Shown here: positions 7,978-11,248 of the stretch, piece after piece
Numbering within the stretch: position 1 is the first letter of the stretch
How the letters are laid out: each line of letters begins with the position of its first letter
Source of the DNA: Mycobacteriaceae bacterium
GTDB taxonomy: Bacteria; Actinomycetota; Actinomycetes; Mycobacteriales; Mycobacteriaceae
Direction: 5' to 3'
Length of the DNA: 11,248 nt
Assembly (NCBI GenBank): GCA_019242135.1
Contig: JAFAWC010000313.1
Span: forward strand, 1-11,248
The notes under the pieces: model-generated
Databases searched by the model: none
Told to the model about the DNA's origin: nothing
The model's input: only the letters and a program-made list of their open reading frames with translations
Position numbers and translations under genes: made by a program

Positions 7978-8952
7978 GTGGCTGATCACGGCGACGACTA
8001 CCGGCCCGAGCAGAGCGGCATGTATGAGCTGGAGTTTCCCGGGCCCCGATTGTCGTCACCCGACGGCCGTGGCCCGGTGATGATCCACGCGCTCGAAGGC
8101 TTCTCCGACGCCGGCCACGCGATCCGGCTCTCGGCGCGCTACCTCAGGGACGCGCTGGACACCGAGCTCGTGGCGTCGTTCACCATCGACGAGCTGCTGG
8201 ACTACCGGTCCCGCCGTCCACTGATGACGTTCAAGATCGACCACTTCACCCGCTACGAGGATCCCGAGCTGGGTCTGTACGCGCTGCACGACACCGTCGG
8301 AACGCCGTTTCTGCTGTTGGCGGGCATGGAACCCGACCTGAAATGGGAGGGGTTCGTCACCGCGGTCCGGCTTTTGGCCGAGCGTCTCGGGGTTCGTCAG
8401 ACGATCGGGCTGGGCACCATTCCCATGGCGGTGCCGCACACCCGGCCGGTCACGATGACCGCGCACGCCAACAACAAGGCGCTGATCGCCGAACATCAGC
8501 CGTGGGTCGGCGAGGTCCAGGTGCCCAGCAGTGCATCCAACCTGCTGGAATATCGGATGGCTCAGCACGGGCACGAGGTCGTCGGCTTCACCGTGCACGT
8601 TCCGCACTACCTCGCCCAGACGGACTACCCCGAGGCCGCGGAGGTGTTGCTCGCCGAGGTGAGCAAGGTCGCGGCGCTGCAGTTCCCGTTGGCGGCGCTG
8701 GCCGAAGCGGCGGCCGAGATTCGGACGAAGATCAACGAGCAGGTCGATTCGAGCCCCGAGGTGGCCCAGGTGGTGGCGGCCCTGGAGCGGCAGTACGACG
8801 CGTTCGTCACCGCACAAGAGAATCGGTCACTGTTGGCCCGCGATGAAGAGCTGCCGAGCGGCGACGAACTCGCCGGAGAGTTCGAACGCTTCCTGGCGCA
8901 GCAAACCGGAGACTTCTCGGACGGTTTCCGGGACGGCGATGACAAGAGTTAA
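7978..8952 (+). CDS. PAC2 family (proteasome assembly chaperone-like) protein
   Basis: A 324-residue cytoplasmic protein of the PAC2 family (formerly DUF75), same length as the M. tuberculosis Rv2714 protein, whose crystal structure is known. The family is named for a eukaryotic proteasome assembly chaperone, but a bacterial role is not established, and mycobacterial proteasome assembly through it is only a guess. The family core runs from about residue 34 (VMIHALEGFSDAGHAIRL) through DELLDYRSRRP and the GIGTIPMAVPHTRP-like segment (GLGTIPMAVPHTRPV, about 150-165) to about 240. The C-terminal 80 residues are helical and acidic. The start is GTG 7978: AAGGAGG at 7964-7970 lies 7 bases upstream. 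The hydrolase gene follows after 39 bp, probably in one operon. Confidence 0.92.
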   Translation: MADHGDDYRPEQSGMYELEFPGPRLSSPDGRGPVMIHALEGFSDAGHAIRLSARYLRDALDTELVASFTIDELLDYRSRRPLMTFKIDHFTRYEDPELGLYALHDTVGTPFLLLAGMEPDLKWEGFVTAVRLLAERLGVRQTIGLGTIPMAVPHTRPVTMTAHANNKALIAEHQPWVGEVQVPSSASNLLEYRMAQHGHEVVGFTVHVPHYLAQTDYPEAAEVLLAEVSKVAALQFPLAALAEAAAEIRTKINEQVDSSPEVAQVVAALERQYDAFVTAQENRSLLARDEELPSGDELAGEFERFLAQQTGDFSDGFRDGDDKS

Positions 8953-8991
8953 TTGAAACGGGCCCCGGGCCCGGCGTGCGGAGGTGGCCAC

Positions 8992-10014
8992 GTGACCGGT
9001 CGCAAAGCCAACCTGCGGTCGGTGCGAGACGTGCAGTCAAAGCTGCAGTTCCGCACCATCCACGGATACCGTCGCGCGTTCCGCGTTGCGGGTGAGGGAC
9101 CCGCGATCCTGTTGATCCACGGGATCGGCGATAACTCGTCGACCTGGGAAACCGTGCAGACCAAGCTCGCCCAACGGTTCACGGTGATCGCGCCGGATCT
9201 GCTGGGCCACGGCAAATCCGACAAGCCCCGCGCCGACTATTCGGTGGCGGCCTACGCCAACGGAATGCGCGACCTGCTGTCGGTGCTCGGCGTCGAGCGG
9301 GTGACCGTCGTCGGCCACTCGCTCGGTGGCGGCGTGACGATGCAGTTCGCTTATCAGTACCCGCAATTGGTGGAGCGCGTGGTGCTCGTCGCGACCGGCG
9401 GCGTGACCAAGGATGTGCACTTTGCGTTGCGGTTGGCGTCGCTGCCGATGGGTAGCGAGGCGCTGACGCTGCTGCGGATGCCCGGAGCGCTGCCGGCGCT
9501 GCAGATCTTCGGCCGCGTGGTGGGCACGGCCTTGGGCTCGACGCGGTTCGGGCGCGACCTGCCCGACGTTTTGCGGGTGCTTGCCGAATTGCCCGAGCCG
9601 ACGGCCTCGTCGGCGTTCTCGCGGACGCTGCGCGCGGTGGTGGACTGGCGCGGCCAGGTGGTCACCATGCTGGACCGATGTTATCTGACGCAATCCGTTC
9701 CGGTACAACTGATTTGGGGAGAGGACGACTCGGTGATCCCGGTCGGTCACGCCAGCATGGCGCATGCGGCGATGCCGGGGTCGCGGTTGGAGATCTTCGG
9801 AAAGTCCGGCCACTTTCCTTTCCACGACTTCCCGGACCGATTCGTGGAGGTCGTCGAGCGCTTCATCGATTCCACCGAACCCGCCGAGTATGACCAGGAC
9901 CGGTTACGCACACTGCTGCGCACCGGAATCAGCGAGGACGCCATCTCCGGTTCCGTCGACACCCGTGTCGCGGTCCTCGACGCGATGAGCTCCGACGAGC
10001 GCAGCGCGACCTGA
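8992..10014 (+). CDS. Alpha/beta-fold hydrolase
   Basis: A 340-residue alpha/beta hydrolase, orthologous by position and sequence to M. tuberculosis Rv2715; substrate unknown, with esterase or epoxide/lactone-type chemistry possible. The oxyanion-hole motif LLIHGIGDNSSTW is at about residues 40-52, the nucleophile elbow GHSLGG puts the serine at 110, the acid is probably D246 in IWGEDDSVIP, and the histidine is H274 in KSGHFPFHD. A helical cap lies between about 140 and 225. The C-terminal extension after residue 295 is unusually long for the family but looks lineage-typical (ends SDERSAT). I see no signal peptide. Start GTG 8992 is set by GGAGG at 8980-8984, 7 bases upstream, in preference to the upstream TTG at 8953. 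It probably shares a transcript with the PAC2 gene. Confidence 0.92.
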   Translation: MTGRKANLRSVRDVQSKLQFRTIHGYRRAFRVAGEGPAILLIHGIGDNSSTWETVQTKLAQRFTVIAPDLLGHGKSDKPRADYSVAAYANGMRDLLSVLGVERVTVVGHSLGGGVTMQFAYQYPQLVERVVLVATGGVTKDVHFALRLASLPMGSEALTLLRMPGALPALQIFGRVVGTALGSTRFGRDLPDVLRVLAELPEPTASSAFSRTLRAVVDWRGQVVTMLDRCYLTQSVPVQLIWGEDDSVIPVGHASMAHAAMPGSRLEIFGKSGHFPFHDFPDRFVEVVERFIDSTEPAEYDQDRLRTLLRTGISEDAISGSVDTRVAVLDAMSSDERSAT

Positions 10015-10035
10015 TCGCTGACGTACAGTCGGCGC

Positions 10036-10116
10036 ATGGCGACCGAGGTTTCGGTTGTACGGGTATTCACCGATCTGACGCATCCGCGCCGGCTGAGCAC
10101 TACTTCGAGGCACTGA
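10036..10116 (+). pseudogene. 5' remnant of a PhzF-family gene (Rv2716-like), fused into the nrdR 3' end
   Basis: A 26-codon reading frame begins ATG GCG ACC and encodes MATEVSVVRVFTD, then [13 protein letters not shown] and a stop. The first 13 residues match almost exactly what I remember of the N-terminus of the PhzF-like protein Rv2716 (MAIEVSVLRVFTD), which follows the alpha/beta hydrolase gene in M. tuberculosis. After that the similarity stops abruptly, and the frame runs 17 bp into the antisense of the nrdR 3' end. Family members are about 230-280 residues, so this is far too short to be active. The simplest reading is a deletion that removed the rest of this gene and the neighbouring Rv2717c (nitrobindin-like) gene. 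The homology is from memory and spans only 13 residues. Confidence 0.6.
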
Positions 10117-10564
10117 TGTCGCGATGCGCGCGCAGCGCCTCGATTTCACGCTCGAAGTCGTCGGCCGAGGAAAACGACCGGTACACCGAGGCGAATCTCA
10201 GGTAGGCGACCTCGTCGAGCTCGCGTAACGGCCCGAGGATCGCCAGTCCCACCTCGTGGCTGGCGACCTCGGGTGAGCCCGTTGCCCGGACGGTGTCTTC
10301 GACCTGCTGGGCGAGCAGGTTCAGCGCATCGTCGTCGACGTCGCGGCCCTGACACGCCCGACGCACACCGCGAATCACCTTGTCCCGGCTGAACGGTTCG
10401 GTGACGCCGCTGCGTTTCACCACCGCCAGCACCGCGGTCTCCACCGTGGTGAACCGGCGGCCGCATTGCGGACATGAGCGCCGCCGCCGGATCGCTTGTC
10501 CTTCATCGGCTTCGCGGGAATCGACGACCCGGGAGTCGGGATGGCGGCAGAACGGACAGTGCAT
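10100..10564 (-). CDS. nrdR: Transcriptional repressor NrdR
   Basis: The zinc- and ATP/dATP-binding repressor of ribonucleotide reductase genes. It has 154 residues, the usual length. An N-terminal zinc ribbon uses C3-x2-C6 (CPFC) and C31-x2-C34 (CPQC), with the family motif [24 protein letters not shown] sequence between them. An ATP-cone domain covers about residues 46-136 ([20 protein letters not shown] onward). The C-terminal tail is short and charged. Start ATG 10564 is preceded by AAGGAG seven bases upstream; a longer open frame upstream is not coding. It lies 107 bp downstream of the LysM gene on the same strand. I could not see a clear NrdR box in that gap. Its 3' end now faces the PhzF remnant instead of Rv2717c. 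Confidence 0.96.
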   Translation of the reverse strand: MHCPFCRHPDSRVVDSREADEGQAIRRRRSCPQCGRRFTTVETAVLAVVKRSGVTEPFSRDKVIRGVRRACQGRDVDDDALNLLAQQVEDTVRATGSPEVASHEVGLAILGPLRELDEVAYLRFASVYRSFSSADDFEREIEALRAHRDISASK

Positions 10565-10671
10565 GACTGCTCCTTCGCCCGGAAGACAATCCGTCGAGTC
10601 GAACCCCTCCGAGATTACCTTCGCCCACCCGGCCCGGGCCAACAGTCGCCCTGCCGGGGCGCGGCTCGGCA

Positions 10672-11145
10672 TCAGCCGACCGGGGCGATCAGCGTCTGTC
10701 CGGTGTCCAGCGCCGCCGAGCCCAGACCGTTGAGCTCCCTGATCCGATCGACGACACTCCCGACAGGTGCGTTCGGCGCGATGCGGGCCGCCAGCCGCTG
10801 CAGGTTCTCGCCGGGCAGCACCTGCACCACCGCGACCTTTTCGTGCGCGGGCGCTTCGGCCGGGTCGGGGCTGCGCGCCTGCGCCAGCGCCATCAGCCAC
10901 ACCGTGATCAGCGCTGCTAGCGCGGCGACGCACAAAGTCGTCCTCACGGTGACCGGCCGCGGCCGATGCTGCGCCCGCGACATCCGTACCGCGGTGCCGC
11001 GGTACGGCATCGTGCCGCCGGCCGGGCGCACCGGCACGCTCCGGCGAGGCCGGTGAACTACCCGTTGACCGCGGGGATACCCCTGGCACCGGACTGGCCG
11101 TCGGCCTGCGTCGATAACCGTCATGAAGGCCCCTTCCGTCATCAT
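10672..11145 (-). CDS. chiZ: LysM-domain cell-wall protein, ChiZ/Rv2719c-like
   Basis: A 157-residue single-pass membrane protein. Residues 1-64 are Arg/Pro-rich and probably disordered in the cytoplasm. A membrane helix spans about 66-90 ([20 protein letters not shown]), then comes a short linker and a LysM peptidoglycan-binding domain at about 104-155 ([19 protein letters not shown] ... ELNGL ... GQTLIAPVG). This is the layout of M. tuberculosis Rv2719c/ChiZ, a damage-induced protein reported to hydrolyse cell wall and to delay division through the septal machinery. ATG 11145 is preferred: AGGAG at 11152-11156 lies six bases upstream. An in-frame ATG at 11178 has no ribosome site and would place coding sequence over a LexA-like box. 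The gene is divergent from lexA, expected just past the right edge. Confidence 0.9.
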   Translation of the reverse strand: MMTEGAFMTVIDAGRRPVRCQGYPRGQRVVHRPRRSVPVRPAGGTMPYRGTAVRMSRAQHRPRPVTVRTTLCVAALAALITVWLMALAQARSPDPAEAPAHEKVAVVQVLPGENLQRLAARIAPNAPVGSVVDRIRELNGLGSAALDTGQTLIAPVG

Positions 11146-11170
11146 CTTTCGCTCCTCTGTTCGAATATAC

Positions 11171-11186
11171 TCGCTCATGCGTTCGA
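11171..11186 (-). promoter_or_regulatory. Degenerate LexA (SOS) box, proximal to chiZ
   Basis: Read on the minus strand this is TCGAAC-GCAT-GAGCGA. It matches 10 of 12 positions of the mycobacterial SOS box TCGAAC-N4-GTTCGA. It lies 25 bp upstream of the preferred chiZ start and just above a TATATT hexamer (minus strand, 11164-11169) that could serve as a -10. Confidence 0.5.
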
Positions 11187-11189
11187 TGT

Positions 11190-11205
11190 CCGAACGTTTG
11201 ATCGA
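11190..11205 (+). promoter_or_regulatory. Degenerate LexA (SOS) box, distal
   Basis: CCGAAC-GTTT-GATCGA matches 10 of 12 positions of TCGAAC-N4-GTTCGA. It sits 3 bp from the neighbouring box and next to the -10 of the RecA-NDp-like promoter, where LexA binding would block transcription toward chiZ and possibly toward lexA. Confidence 0.55.
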
Positions 11206-11228
11206 TGTGTACCAGGGGCCACCGACAA
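11206..11228 (-). promoter_or_regulatory. RecA-NDp-type (PafBC-dependent) promoter motif for chiZ
   Basis: On the minus strand TTGTCGGTG (11220-11228) is followed after exactly 8 bp by TACACA (11206-11211). The published mycobacterial RecA-independent damage promoter is tTGTCRgtg-N8-TAnnnT, so the upstream half is a perfect match and only the last -10 base differs. It points toward the chiZ gene, whose M. tuberculosis homologue is known to be induced independently of RecA. Confidence 0.65.
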
Positions 11229-11248
11229 CTTTGTTTTCGCTCCGTGTC

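Noticed and set aside
8960..8975. GGGCCC-rich palindrome between the PAC2 and hydrolase genes
   Set aside because: It is too short and GC-simple to call a terminator, and the 39-bp gap with a clear ribosome site favours one transcript.
10565..11089. Extended minus-strand frame upstream of nrdR (about 175 extra codons)
   Set aside because: It overlaps the LysM gene in another frame. NrdR homology begins exactly at ATG 10564, which has a good ribosome site.

Overview
The window looks like chromosomal DNA of a mycobacterium, most likely a rapidly growing Mycolicibacterium-type species. It is GC-rich, and the gene order (BrkB/YihY protein, DUF3039, DUF3099, sigB, ideR, DUF4192, sthA, PAC2, alpha/beta hydrolase, ... 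nrdR, LysM/ChiZ protein, with lexA expected just past the right edge) matches what I remember of the Mycobacterium tuberculosis Rv2707-Rv2720 block. It is a core stress, iron and DNA-damage neighbourhood, not a mobile island. I see no tRNA, rRNA, insertion sequence or CRISPR array.

Left part (1-2870): a six-helix BrkB/YihY membrane protein cut by the window edge converges on a small DUF3039 protein. A DUF3099 membrane protein diverges from DUF3039, then comes sigB. The sigB leader holds a helical-turn array of TTCTCAGG repeats, resembling binding sites of the stress regulator MprA, followed by a good ECF-type (SigE/SigH) promoter. A 12-bp GC hairpin ends sigB.

Middle (2929-7768): ideR, the iron-dependent DtxR-family repressor with every metal ligand present, converges with 4 bp overlap on a DUF4192 gene. 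An exported lipoprotein gene follows on the minus strand. sthA (soluble transhydrogenase) is on the plus strand and abuts, with no gap, a minus-strand exported trypsin-like protease. As I remember the M. tuberculosis order, the lipoprotein and protease are absent there, so these two genes flanking sthA appear lineage-variable.

Right part (7896-11248): a PAC2-family gene preceded by a perfect 9-bp inverted repeat, and an alpha/beta hydrolase, form a plus-strand pair. Next is a 26-codon ORF whose first 13 residues look like the start of the PhzF-like gene Rv2716. It runs straight into the 3' end of nrdR, which suggests that Rv2716 and Rv2717c equivalents were deleted here. On the minus strand, nrdR follows the LysM/ChiZ-like cell-wall protein gene, whose upstream DNA holds a RecA-NDp (PafBC-type) promoter motif and two degenerate LexA boxes shared with the expected divergent lexA.

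I found no wholly new system. The most informative items are the deletion scar before nrdR, the double-layered damage promoter at the right edge, and the layered sigB control region.
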